From CAWCDJ01 sp963836015 (GTDB lineage: Bacteria; Acidobacteriota; Terriglobia; Bryobacterales; Bryobacteraceae), in assembly GCA_963836015.1 (NCBI GenBank), contig CAWIIF010000004.1, forward strand, positions 558,001 through 622,000: a stretch of 64,000 nucleotides of DNA, in the 5' to 3' direction. How positions within the stretch are numbered: the first letter of the stretch is position 1; every line of letters begins with the position of its first letter. Positions 34,248 through 44,200 of this stretch are shown here, one piece after another. A program made the position numbers and the translations under genes. The notes under the pieces were generated by a model. That model saw only the letters and a list, made by a program, of their open reading frames with translations, was not told the DNA's origin and did no database searches.

Positions 34248-35503
34248 GAATGCTCTTCTAAAACCACCGGTTGAACCCGGCGCACGCTGAGAACGATCAC
34301 GAAGAATGCGAGAACGTGCAGCGTGCTGACGATCCCGAATACGGCGCCATAGCCGAATCCGTGATCCAGCAGATAGCCCACCACCAGGCCGAACACGACG
34401 CCGCCCATGGCGCCACCGAATCCCACGAGGCCGGCCACCGAACCGACGGCGCCGCGGGGGAAGAGGTCCGCGGGCAGTATCATCACCAGTGTGGACCAGG
34501 ACTGCTGGCCGAAGAACGCGATGCTGAACAGCACGATGGCGAGTTCCACGGGAGCCCTGGTGATGAAAAAGGCGACCGGCATGACAGCGGCGCTGAGACC
34601 CAACGCCAGCTTCCGCGAGAAATCGAGAGTGCGGCCGGCGTGCAGCAGGCGGCTGGAAAACCAGCCTCCGCAGAGACAGCCCAGGCCGGCGGCGGCATAG
34701 GGAATCCAGGCGAACGCGCCGACTTGCCTGGTATCGAATCCGCGCGCATCGTACAGATACTTGGGTAGCCAGAACAGATAAAAATACCAGGCCGCATCGC
34801 TCAGGAACTTGGCGAAAACGAGTCCCCACACCTGGACGAAGCCGAACAGCCGAATCCAGGCAACCTCCGGTTCGGCCTGTGTGCGCGGCTTGAGCACCTC
34901 GGCGATGGCTTCGCGCTCCTGGCCGGTTAGCCTGGGATGATCGGACGGTGGGAAATATTCGCGCATCCACCAGATCGTCCAGGTGAGACCCACGGCGCCC
35001 GAAAGAAAGAAGACCCAGCGCCAGTTCAGCAGGCCGAGCGTGATGGCGATCAGCGGCGGAGCGCACACCGCCCCGGCCGCGGTGCCGGCGTTAATGATGC
35101 CCATCGCGGTAGCGCGGTCGCGCGCCGGGAACCACTCGGACACCGCCTTGGTAGCGGCGGGGAATCCGCCCCCTTCTCCCATCCCCAGCAGGAAGCGGCT
35201 TGCCGCCAGCATGCCGAAACCCGCCGCGAACCCGTGACTCGCGCAGGCGAGCGACCACCACAGCATGATCGCGACGAACCCCTTGCGCGTCCCGAGAGTG
35301 TCCACGAGTTTGCCGCCGCCCGCGTACATTAGCGCATAAGCCGTCAGAAACGCCGCCTGCAACTGCGAGAACTGCGTGTTGGAAATCGGGATTTCGCGCT
35401 GGATCGCGGTGATCGCTACTGGCAGGGTCTGGCGGTCGAAGTAGCTGATGGCGATCGCCGCGCCGATCAGCATCGCGATTCTCCAGCGTAGAGAGCCCGA
35501 CAT
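34244..35503 (-). CDS. MFS transporter, ACS/hexuronate (ExuT)-like
   Basis: A 419-residue twelve-helix carrier. AISYFDRQTLPVAITAIQREI is the anion:cation symporter TM1 region, and GMGEGGGFPAATKAVSEWF is the conserved TM4 motif of hexuronate/galactonate porters. The GHG-type cytoplasmic loop MREYFPPSDHPRLTGQE matches ExuT/UxuT-like proteins. Likely role: proton-driven import of hexuronates or aldonates from the periplasm. The stop overlaps the start of the AraD1-like gene (ATGA), so both are translated together. GH39 ends 80 bp upstream on the same strand. Confidence 0.9.
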   Translation of the reverse strand: MSGSLRWRIAMLIGAAIAISYFDRQTLPVAITAIQREIPISNTQFSQLQAAFLTAYALMYAGGGKLVDTLGTRKGFVAIMLWWSLACASHGFAAGFGMLAASRFLLGMGEGGGFPAATKAVSEWFPARDRATAMGIINAGTAAGAVCAPPLIAITLGLLNWRWVFFLSGAVGLTWTIWWMREYFPPSDHPRLTGQEREAIAEVLKPRTQAEPEVAWIRLFGFVQVWGLVFAKFLSDAAWYFYLFWLPKYLYDARGFDTRQVGAFAWIPYAAAGLGCLCGGWFSSRLLHAGRTLDFSRKLALGLSAAVMPVAFFITRAPVELAIVLFSIAFFGQQSWSTLVMILPADLFPRGAVGSVAGLVGFGGAMGGVVFGLVVGYLLDHGFGYGAVFGIVSTLHVLAFFVIVLSVRRVQPVVLEEHS

Positions 35504-35583
35504 AAGAGGCGTCGAAACTACCGGACCTGCAGTTTGTCCTTCAGGCGGATGTCTTCTGAAGAGCTACCGATCATAATATCGGA

Positions 35584-37248
35584 TCACCAGGTAAGTCGAA
35601 TCAGCGACACGCCGTGGAGGGGCAGAGGAAACGTCAGGTGGACCCGCCCGTCCGGCGCCGTGTACCATCGCGGAGACCCGAGCAGTTGCAGCTGCCCGGC
35701 TGCCTCCAGTTGCGCATACTGCTCGGGCGTAGGTTGTTGCGGCGAGCCCATCTTCTTCCACACTTCGTATGAATTACTGTGCTCCTCATCCACGCGGAAG
35801 TGCTGCACCAGGATGCGGCCTCGGGGCACTCCGGAAATCGTAAGATCGATAGGAGAGGCCGGTCCGGGCCGGTCCGAGTCATGGTAATTGGAGATCAGAA
35901 CGCAGGCGGAGTGCGCGTCCACGCTGGCCATCGCGTGGACATCCGGTCTCTCTTTGACCCCCGAGGCCAGCATGCTGTCGAGTGAGGCCGCACTTTCATC
36001 CGACACCACCGCGCGATTTCCGGTCATCATTCCGAGCATACGGAAAACATTCAGGACGGGCTTATCGATCCCGTTGGTCGCCAGGTCGCGGAAACCGTCG
36101 AAATAGGGCTGATCCTCGAATTCGAAAGCCCACGTAACAGCACCGCGAAGGTTCACGCCATACCTGGAGGCGAGATCGAGATGCCTCGGCATTACTGCGG
36201 CCGTATAGCTCGCGTACATCACGCCATTGCGGTATGCATTTTGCGGATAGACGCGAGAAGAGCACGCCGCACAGCCCTCCGGGTCGGACTCCCCGATGAT
36301 GATCGGGCGGTCTTTCAGTTCCGGCACGGCGGCAATGATTTCGAACCCCTTGGCCAAATCGCGTAGCTGGTGTTCGATGCCCATCACCACGCTGCCTTCC
36401 ACGAACTTCGGCGCGCCCTTAGCGTGGAAGCTGACGAAATCGAGCGGCGAGCCCGTCTTCCCGGTGGCGTAATTCTTGCCGTGAACGACATGATCCAGAA
36501 ATCCGCGAAGGAATGCCGCGGCGCTGTTGCCGGCGGGGCCTGTAGAATCGTCTCCGCCCACCTGTGCCGTCGGAAGCGCCCGCTTTACGGCATCCGCCGA
36601 ATAATCGTATAGCTTCAAATACTCCTCGGGAGTGCCTTTCCAGTAGGCGATATTGGGTTCGTTCCACACTTCCCAAAGCCACGATCCAACTTCCGCCCGG
36701 CCATACTTCTGGACACAGTGCGTCACCCATTGATAGACCAACTCTGCCCACTTGCCGTAGTCCTTGGGCGGATAGGCCCAGCCGGTGTAAATGTCGTTGT
36801 AGTTGTCACCGGGTTTCCAATGGTGGCGGTAAGGCTCTGGATGCGACGATAGTGCCTCCGGCATGAAACCGATCTGCACCAGCGGCTTCATGCCCCGCGC
36901 CAGATAGGTATCGAAGATGCGATCCGTGATGGTCCAGTCGTACACCGGCTTGCCGGATGCGTCTTCCGTGTACGCGTTGGTCGAGCCCCATTTGAGCGCG
37001 GCCTGTCCATCGCCTGTCACCAGCAGGCTGTGAACCCGCATGTAAACGGTTACCGAGCTGAGCTCCGAAAGCTCAGACAGCAGCTTCCGCCCGTCCTTCA
37101 TGTAGGTATAGTTGGGCTCGTCGTGGCCGAAGAAAGACCAGATCGGCTTCAACGGGCCGGTAGTGTGCGCGGCGTCCACTTGGATCCGGACGGCGGTTTG
37201 CCCAACCGCGGCGAGACTTGCAAGCAGGAGTACGGTAATCAGGCGCAT
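35584..37248 (-). CDS. GH39-like secreted glycoside hydrolase (beta-xylosidase/iduronidase clan)
   Basis: A 554-residue exported protein (signal peptide MRLITVLLLASLAAVGQ) with the GH39 clan-A barrel. The acid/base is Glu197 in EVWNEPNIAYW, and the nucleophile is probably Glu320 in PIIIGESDPEGC; SFHAKGAP gives the beta-6 histidine. Family members cleave beta-1,4-xylosides, alpha-L-iduronides or arabinopyranosides. I start at 37248, the ATG that opens the signal peptide. It is first in the minus-strand arabinose/hexuronate run, divergent from the sigma-54-type regulator (152 bp apart). The C-terminus forms a small beta-sandwich, as in xylosidases. Confidence 0.87.
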   Translation of the reverse strand: MRLITVLLLASLAAVGQTAVRIQVDAAHTTGPLKPIWSFFGHDEPNYTYMKDGRKLLSELSELSSVTVYMRVHSLLVTGDGQAALKWGSTNAYTEDASGKPVYDWTITDRIFDTYLARGMKPLVQIGFMPEALSSHPEPYRHHWKPGDNYNDIYTGWAYPPKDYGKWAELVYQWVTHCVQKYGRAEVGSWLWEVWNEPNIAYWKGTPEEYLKLYDYSADAVKRALPTAQVGGDDSTGPAGNSAAAFLRGFLDHVVHGKNYATGKTGSPLDFVSFHAKGAPKFVEGSVVMGIEHQLRDLAKGFEIIAAVPELKDRPIIIGESDPEGCAACSSRVYPQNAYRNGVMYASYTAAVMPRHLDLASRYGVNLRGAVTWAFEFEDQPYFDGFRDLATNGIDKPVLNVFRMLGMMTGNRAVVSDESAASLDSMLASGVKERPDVHAMASVDAHSACVLISNYHDSDRPGPASPIDLTISGVPRGRILVQHFRVDEEHSNSYEVWKKMGSPQQPTPEQYAQLEAAGQLQLLGSPRWYTAPDGRVHLTFPLPLHGVSLIRLTW

Positions 37249-37288
37249 TCTAGAAATTGAACTTCCGTCCGAGGTTCGCAACCCGTCG

Positions 37289-37316
37289 TTGAACGCGGTC
37301 TCCCACAGTGTATACG
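37289..37316 (+). promoter_or_regulatory. Candidate sigma-70-type promoter of the GAF/AAA+ regulator
   Basis: TTGAAC (37289-37294) and TATACG (37311-37316) are 16 bp apart, giving a leader of about 78 nt before the start at 37401. No -24/-12 sigma-54 element was seen in the 152-bp divergent region. Confidence 0.45.
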
Positions 37317-37400
37317 GAACGGTCCGGTATTTTCCGCGAATCATGCGCCTGTCCCGCGGCATCCAAAAAAACTGGAGTGTGTCCCAACCTGGAGGGGACG

Positions 37401-39482
37401 ATGCAGGGTGCCATGGTGGCTAGTTCGTTCGAAGCCGGGCAGTTGCCGGTGGCGCGATACGAATCGCTGATCCGACTCGCGGAAGCGATTCGCGCCAATC
37501 GGGATCCGCAGGAGTTGTTTCAAGTCCTCGTCCAGGAACTCGGTAAGGTCGTGCAGTTTGACGCGGTCGCCCAGTTCGACGAGAGTTTGAACAAAGTCAA
37601 TTGGCACCTCGGGCAAGTCTGCCGCCGGCCGGACGGCAAGCCGAACGGCGATCTGGCGAAGGAAGAAACCACCGAGTGGTGGGTCCAGCATCACCAGCAA
37701 CCCCTGATCATTCACTCAGTAGACGATGAGCCTCGTTTCCCGCGCGTCATGGAACGTTTGAGGGAATGTGGGATCCGGTCGATCTGTGCGCTGCCGATGA
37801 GCACGGTGCATCGCCGGTTGGGCAGTTTGCTTGTCGCCAGCAGCCGGCCGTACGCCTATTCCGATGAGGAACTCAGGTTTCTCTCGCTGGTCGTGAGCCA
37901 GATCGCCCTCGCAATGGACGATGCCCTGAATTTCCAGGCATCGCAGCGCGCGCACGAGCGTCTCGAACTGCTGCTCGACCTTACCAACAGCGTGGTTTCG
38001 AACCTCGACCTGCGCCAGGTGCTGTGCGCCGTTTCCTCCAGCATCCGGCGCGTGATGCAGTGCAACGGCGTTGCCGTCCTGCTGCCCGAGCCGGGAAGCA
38101 ACCGCCTTCGGATCCATGCGCTCGATTTTCCAGGGAGCGGCGGCGCCGTTCAGGAGGGATTGCTTCCAGAGGATGAAGAGGCCTCCGCGCAGGCCGTGCT
38201 TCGCATCGGACGTCCACTGCGAATCGGCAGTGGAGAGCTTTCGGACGATCATTTGGCGGCCGCGGTCGGCGTAAAAACTATCCTGCATCTCCCGCTGACG
38301 GGCCGCGAGGGTGTTCTCGGCCTACTCACTTTGGGCAGCCTTCAGGAGAGCGCGTTTTCCGATGAGGAGATCTCGTTTCTGGCGCGGGTTGCGAGCCAGG
38401 TGGCAATCGCAGTTGAAAACTCGATCGCGTATCGCCGGATTGAAGAGCTCAAGGACCAGCTCGCGCGGGAGAAGCTGTACCTCGAGGACGAGATCCGCAC
38501 GGAGCTGCAATTTGAGGAAATCATCGGCAAAAGCGAGGCGCTGCGCCGCGTGCTTGCCCAGGTCGAAACCGTCGCGCCTACCGATTCCACGGTGTTGATC
38601 TATGGCGAAACCGGCACCGGAAAAGAACTGATCGCTCGCGCCGTTCACAACCTCAGCTCGCGCAAGGCGAATGCTTTTGTAAAACTGAACTGCGCGGCCA
38701 TTCCTACCGGGCTGCTCGAGAGCGAGCTTTTTGGCCACGAGAGGGGCGCCTTCACCGGAGCCATCACCCAGCGTATCGGGAGGTTCGAGCTTGCCCATCA
38801 CGGCACGGTTTTTCTCGATGAAGTGGGCGAGATCCCGCTCGAGCTGCAACCCAAGCTGCTGCGGGTTCTGCAGGAGCGCGAATTTGAGCGGCTGGGCAGC
38901 ACACGAACCCTTCGGACCGACGCGCGGCTGATTGCGGCCACGAATCGGGAGCTTGCGTCCATGGTGGACGAGCAGAAATTCCGCCTGGACCTGTATTATC
39001 GCCTGAACGTGTTTCCGATTCGGGTTCCCGCTTTGCGCGAGCGCCCCGAGGACATTCCCTTGCTGGTCCGCCATTTCGTTCAACAATTCAGCCGCCGCAC
39101 GAATCGAAATATCGAGACCATCCCGTCGGAGACGATGAACGCGCTGATCCGCTATGACTGGCCCGGCAACATCCGGGAATTACAGAACGTCATCGAGCGT
39201 GCGGTCGTTCTATCCACCGGGTCGGTCCTCAAGGTCCAACTCGCCGACCTGAAGACTCGCACACGGCTGGCGCCCCCGCCGAACGGCGCCGGAACGGAAT
39301 CCAAGGACATGCGCAGCGTTCTCGAGGACACCGAGCGCAAGCAGATTCAGGCAGCGTTGGAGCGGGCCAATTGGATCGTGGCGGGGCCGAATGGGGCCGC
39401 CGCTCTACTCGGATTGAAGCGCTCCACCCTTCAATCGCGAATGCAGAAGCTCGGCATTCGCGTCGCTCGCACCAGCGCCTGA
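37401..39482 (+). CDS. Sigma-54-dependent regulator with tandem GAF domains (FhlA/NorR-type)
   Basis: A 693-residue enhancer-binding protein. Two GAF sensor domains (about residues 22-165 and 185-335) precede an AAA+ domain with Walker A GETGTGKE (402-409), the sigma-54 contact loop GAFTGA (449-454), LDEVGEI Walker B and the NRELASM sensor region; a Fis-type helix-turn-helix (about 640-690, WIVAGPNGAAALLGLKRSTLQSRM) ends it. It would bind upstream DNA and use ATP to open sigma-54 promoters in response to a small molecule or redox signal. The start at 37401 is fixed by GGAGGGG four bases upstream. It is followed by a STAS protein and an RND efflux operon on the same strand, so efflux control is a fair guess, although no RpoN promoter was found there. 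Confidence 0.93.
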   Translation: MQGAMVASSFEAGQLPVARYESLIRLAEAIRANRDPQELFQVLVQELGKVVQFDAVAQFDESLNKVNWHLGQVCRRPDGKPNGDLAKEETTEWWVQHHQQPLIIHSVDDEPRFPRVMERLRECGIRSICALPMSTVHRRLGSLLVASSRPYAYSDEELRFLSLVVSQIALAMDDALNFQASQRAHERLELLLDLTNSVVSNLDLRQVLCAVSSSIRRVMQCNGVAVLLPEPGSNRLRIHALDFPGSGGAVQEGLLPEDEEASAQAVLRIGRPLRIGSGELSDDHLAAAVGVKTILHLPLTGREGVLGLLTLGSLQESAFSDEEISFLARVASQVAIAVENSIAYRRIEELKDQLAREKLYLEDEIRTELQFEEIIGKSEALRRVLAQVETVAPTDSTVLIYGETGTGKELIARAVHNLSSRKANAFVKLNCAAIPTGLLESELFGHERGAFTGAITQRIGRFELAHHGTVFLDEVGEIPLELQPKLLRVLQEREFERLGSTRTLRTDARLIAATNRELASMVDEQKFRLDLYYRLNVFPIRVPALRERPEDIPLLVRHFVQQFSRRTNRNIETIPSETMNALIRYDWPGNIRELQNVIERAVVLSTGSVLKVQLADLKTRTRLAPPPNGAGTESKDMRSVLEDTERKQIQAALERANWIVAGPNGAAALLGLKRSTLQSRMQKLGIRVARTSA

Positions 39483-39665
39483 ATGCGGCCGCCACTCATT
39501 TTCTAGCCCAGGTGCCGAGAAATCGGCAGATACCGAACGCCCGGCAGTCGGAGTTTCGGCACCGGCGTGAGCATCCACAGCATTCCCGTTGATAGCGAAC
39601 AGTCTCGCTGCGTTTCCGAGAGTGGTTCGACGAGTGCATCCCCCACTTGCGGAAACGGCGAGGGG

Positions 39666-39980
39666 ATGCTCAAGATCACGCAGAACGGCACACCGACTGA
39701 AGAGCGATGGACTTTGTGCGGCCAGCTAAGCGGCCCCTGGGTCGCAGAGCTGCAGTCGACCTGGGAGCGTCGTCAACGCCAGTCGAACGGATCGGCCTAC
39801 ATTGTCGACCTGGGCGACGTGACATCGATTGACGAGCGCGGCGAGGAACTACTGCGCGCCATGAAGCGTGACGGCGCACGGTTCGTCGCCCGCGGCGTCG
39901 ACATGAAGCACATCCTGGATCAACTGGACAGCGAGGAGAAGCGCCCATTTCGGAGATTCCTCGCGCACCTGAGCGATTGA
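39666..39980 (+). CDS. STAS-domain (anti-sigma antagonist-like) protein lacking the phosphorylatable serine
   Basis: A 104-residue single STAS domain: MLKITQNGTPTEERWTLCG, then YIVDLGDVTSIDERGEELL and ARFVARGVDMKHILDQL. STAS proteins of the SpoIIAA type bind kinases or transport partners through a conserved Ser in D-S-x-G; here the matching residues are DERG, so serine phosphorylation is unlikely. A longer frame from a GTG at 39567 would add 33 low-complexity residues; I prefer 39666 because the fold starts there, although the GAGGGG before it is close. It lies between the AAA+ regulator (183 bp) and the RND adaptor (30 bp). The 183-bp gap before it shows no other gene. Confidence 0.72.
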   Translation: MLKITQNGTPTEERWTLCGQLSGPWVAELQSTWERRQRQSNGSAYIVDLGDVTSIDERGEELLRAMKRDGARFVARGVDMKHILDQLDSEEKRPFRRFLAHLSD

Positions 39981-40010
39981 CGATAAAGCGCGAATACAAG
40001 CGGAGAAAAC

Positions 40011-41291
40011 ATGAGACGCATTTCTAGCACGCCAAACTTTGCCTGGCTTGCAGGGGCCCTGCTACTGGCGGCCCTCGCAGTTTCATCAGGCTGCTCTCGC
40101 ACTAACGCCGCGGGAGCGCAACAAATGGCTCCGCCCGTGGTGGAAGTCGTTCCCGTCGAGCAGCGGGACGTGCCGGTCTATCACGAATGGATCGGGACCC
40201 TCGACGGTATGGTCAATGCGGCGATTAAGGCCGAGGTGACCGGCTATCTGCAGACCCAAAACTACACGGAAGGCTCGTTTGTGAAGAAGGGCCAGCTGTT
40301 GTTCCAGATCGACCCGCGCCCGTTTCAGGCCGCAGTGGACCAGTCGGAGGCGCAACTGGCGCAAGCCAACGGGCAATTGACGGAGGCCAAGGCGCAGGTT
40401 GTTCAAGCTCAGGCGCAGCTCGCACAGGCGCAGGCCAACCAGGTCCGAACCCAGCTCGACGTCGATCGCTATGAACCCCTCGCGAAGCAGCAGGCGATCA
40501 CCCAACAAGACCTCGATAACGCCACTCAGAACAACATCTCGGCAAGGGCGCAGGTGGAAGCGGCCAAGGCGCGGGTGGAAACGGCCAAAGCCCAGATCGA
40601 GGCATCCCGCGCGGCAGTCCAGGCGGCGGGAGCGGCAGTGGAGGCCGCCCGCGTCAATCTCGGATTCACGCGCCTCACCTCGCCCATCGATGGGATCGCG
40701 GGACAGGCCCAAGTGCAGGTGGGAAACCTGGTCAGCCCCGCCGGGGGACCGATCACAACGGTCTCCACCCTGGAACCGATCAAGGCGAATTTCACGGTCA
40801 GCGAGCAGGAATACCTCAACTTCACACGGCATACACCGGGAGAGATGAAACGTTTGCAGCTCGAGCTGATTCTGGCAGACGGTACGGTATATCCGCACAA
40901 AGGAAAGTTCCTCTTTGCCGACCGGCAGGTGAACCAGGCCACGGGCGCCATCCTTTTGATCGGATCGTTTCCGAACCCCGGAAATATTCTGCGCCCGGGC
41001 CAGTACGGCAGAGTCCGCGCCGTGGTCGCAACCAGGGAGAACGCACTGCTGGTCCCGCAGCGCGCCGTGACGGAGTTGCAGGGCAACTATCAGGTTGCGG
41101 TAGTCAACCCCGACCGGAAGGTCTCCATCGAGAACGTCAAAGTCGGCGACCGCGTCGGATCGCTGTGGATGATCAATGAGGGTTTGAAACCCGGCCAGCA
41201 GGTAGTGGCGGAAGGCATCATGAAAGTCCGCCCGGGCTTGGAAGTGACGCCGCAGCCTTTTACCGAGCCCAGCGCCTCCAAGGAACAGTAA
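40011..41291 (+). CDS. RND efflux periplasmic adaptor (MexA/AcrA-type) lipoprotein
   Basis: A 426-residue membrane-fusion protein. The signal peptide ends in a lipobox (VSSGC, Cys28), so it is anchored in the inner membrane. A beta-barrel/lipoyl half (YHEWIGTLDGMVNAAIKAEVTGYL) is split by a long alpha-helical hairpin rich in Ala/Gln (ESQAQLAQANGQ-like heptads, about residues 110-215), followed by the second lipoyl half and TMGSFPNPGNILRPGQYGRVRA-type membrane-proximal region. It bridges the RND pump and the outer-membrane channel. The permease gene starts 3 bp after its stop, so the three genes form one operon. GGAG lies just upstream of the start. Confidence 0.95.
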   Translation: MRRISSTPNFAWLAGALLLAALAVSSGCSRTNAAGAQQMAPPVVEVVPVEQRDVPVYHEWIGTLDGMVNAAIKAEVTGYLQTQNYTEGSFVKKGQLLFQIDPRPFQAAVDQSEAQLAQANGQLTEAKAQVVQAQAQLAQAQANQVRTQLDVDRYEPLAKQQAITQQDLDNATQNNISARAQVEAAKARVETAKAQIEASRAAVQAAGAAVEAARVNLGFTRLTSPIDGIAGQAQVQVGNLVSPAGGPITTVSTLEPIKANFTVSEQEYLNFTRHTPGEMKRLQLELILADGTVYPHKGKFLFADRQVNQATGAILLIGSFPNPGNILRPGQYGRVRAVVATRENALLVPQRAVTELQGNYQVAVVNPDRKVSIENVKVGDRVGSLWMINEGLKPGQQVVAEGIMKVRPGLEVTPQPFTEPSASKEQ

Positions 41292-41294
41292 GTC

Positions 41295-44200
41295 ATGTCG
41301 AAATTCTTTATCAACCGCCCGATCGTCGCGATGGTCATCTCGATTCTCACAGTCATCGTCGGCGCGATTACAATCTCGAACCTGGCGGTCTCGCAGTTTC
41401 CCAGCATCGCTCCCCCCGAAGTGATGATCCAGGCAAACTACGTCGGGGCAGACGCGCAGACCGTCGAGCAATCGGTCGCCACCCCGATCGAACAACAGAT
41501 GAGCGGCGTCGACAACCTGAACTACATGTACTCGCTCAATGCGGCGAACGGCCAGATGACCATGATCGTCGATTTCGACGTCAAATCCGATCCCAATACC
41601 GACCAGATCCTCACGCAGATGCGCGAGACGCAGGCGGCTTCCCAACTGCCCGTCGACGTGACGAATTACGGCGTGACGGTTCAAAAGTCGGTCACCGCGC
41701 CGCTGATGGTCATCGGCCTGTATTCTCCGCACGGCACCTACGACGCGCAGTTCCTGGCGAATTACGCGTACATCAACATGAACGACCAGGTGACCCGCGT
41801 CCCCGGGATCGGCAACGTCCAGGTCTTCGGCGCAGGGCAGTACGCGATGCGCCTGTGGGTAAAGCCCGACCAGCTCGCGAAGCTAGGCATCACGGTGCCC
41901 GAGATCGTTTCCGCCATCCAGTCGCAGAACACCGTCAACCCCGCTGGTCAGGTCGGTGGAGCGCCGATCCCGAAGGGACAGGAGTATACGTATTCGGTCC
42001 GTGCACAGGGTCGGCTGACGTCGCCCGAGGAGTTCGGCAACATTATCGTTCGCGAAACGCCCGACGGCGGCGTCGTCCGCGTGAAAGACGTGGCGCGCGC
42101 CGAACTCGGCTCGCAGGACTACAGCGTGGTCGGCCGCCTCAACGGCAAACCCAGCGCGATTATGGCCGTTTACCAGCTCCCCGGCACCAACGCGGTACAG
42201 GCGGCGGCCGGCGTGAAGAAGCTCATGGCCGAGCTGAAGACTCGCTTTCCCCAGGACATGGATTACGTGATCTCGCTGGACACGACGCGATCCGTGACGG
42301 AAGGTATCAAGGACATCGTCGTGACGCTGCTGGTCGCGATTGTGCTCGTCACCATCGTGGTTTACTTGTTCCTGCAGGGCTGGCGCGCTACCCTCATTCC
42401 ATTGCTGGCGGTGCCGGTTTCATTGATCGGAACGTTCATTTTCTTCCCCGCCTTCGGCTTTTCGATTAATACGCTATCTCTGTTTGGACTGGTGTTGGCG
42501 ATCGGCCTCGTGGTCGACGATGCGATCGTCGTGGTGGAGGCCGTCGAGCGCCACATTGAAGAAGGCCTTCCCCCCAAGGAGGCGGCGCTGCGGGCGATGC
42601 AGGAGATCTCGGGTCCCGTAATTGGAATCGCACTGGTGCTGTCGGCTGTGTTTATCCCGACGGCGTTCATCCCCGGCATCACCGGGCGGCTGTATCAGCA
42701 ATTCGCAGTCACCATCGCCATCTCCGTGATCCTGTCGGCCTTCAACGCCCTGAGCCTGAGCCCGGCGCTGGCCGCGCTGCTGCTGCGCCCGAAGACGCGC
42801 ACACGCGGCCCGCTGGCGGCCTTTTTCGACCGGTTCAATCGCATCTTCGGACGAGCCACCACCAATTATGTGCGGTGGTCGGGAGCGTTGATTCGAAAGA
42901 GTGCCGTGGCGGTGGCGCTGCTCGTGGCGTTCGGTGCGGGAGCGGCGGTGTTCGCCGGGAAAGTTCCGTCGAGCTTCCTGCCCGATGAGGATCAGGGTTA
43001 CATGTTCCTTCACCTTCAGCTTCCGAATGCCGCTTCGATCGAGCGCACGCAGGACGCTGCGGCCAAGATCGAGAAAATTCTGGCCGCCACTCCCGGCGTC
43101 GAGTACACAACCACGGTCGCCGGGTTTAGCCTGCTCAGTTTCGTGAGGACGACCTACAACGGATTCTTTTTTGTGACCCTCAAAGACTGGGGCGACCGCG
43201 GCAGCCGGCAGGAGCAGTATCAGGAGATCCTGCATCATGTCAACCAGGAACTGGCTAAGCTTCCCGACGGATTCGCCCTCAGCTTTTCGCCGCCCGCCAT
43301 CCCGGGCGTCGGCACCTCCGGTGGATTCAACTTCGTCCTGGAAGACCGCTCCGGCAAGGACGTCCGGTTTCTGGCCGATAATCTCAACAAATTCATGGCC
43401 GCGGCCCAGAAGCGGCCGGAAATCGCCGGAATGGTGAGCACGTTCCTTCCTAGCGTTCCCCAGCAGTTCGTCGATGTCGATCGGGAGAAGGTCCTGAAGC
43501 AAGGCGTTCCTCTGAACGACGTCTACCGCACGATCCAGGCCTTCATGGGCGGCTTGTTCGTGAACTACTTCAATCGTTTCGGCCGGCAGTGGCAGGTCTA
43601 CCTGGAAGCGGAAGGAAAATATCGCACCAGCCTCGATAACATGAACCAGTTCTACGTTCGCAACGGCAAGGGCGACATGGTGCCGCTGTCATCGCTCGTG
43701 CGGTCGGAACCGCGCCCGGGTCCCGAATTCACCATGCGCTACAACCTATATCGGTCGGCGCAGATCGTGGGCAGCGCCGCGCCCGGCTATAGCTCGGGAC
43801 AAGCAATGCAGGCGTTGGAAGATACCTTTGCCAAAACCATGCCGCGCGAGATGGGCTACGACTACATGGGCATGTCGTTCCAGGAAAAGAGGGCGCAGGA
43901 GGGTGTGTCTTCAACCGTGATCTTCGGATTCTCCCTGTTGTTCGTTTTTCTGATTCTGGCCGCGCTGTACGAGAGCTGGACCTTGCCCCTCAGCGTGCTG
44001 CTGAGCACCCCGGTGGCCGTGTTCGGCGCGTTTTTTGTGCTCTGGCTCCGGCGCGTGATCCTGGGCTATTTCGTGCCGCCATACTCAATCCAGATCGAGA
44101 ACGACGTCTACTCGCAAATCGGACTGGTGATGCTGATCGGCCTGGCAGCCAAGAACGCCATTCTGATCGTCGAATTTGCCAAGGACAAATACGAAAACGG

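Noticed and set aside
34248..35066. N-terminal extension of the AraD1-like frame into the MFS gene
   Set aside because: Arg/Pro/His-rich out-of-frame sequence; the ATGA overlap at 34247 gives a natural start.
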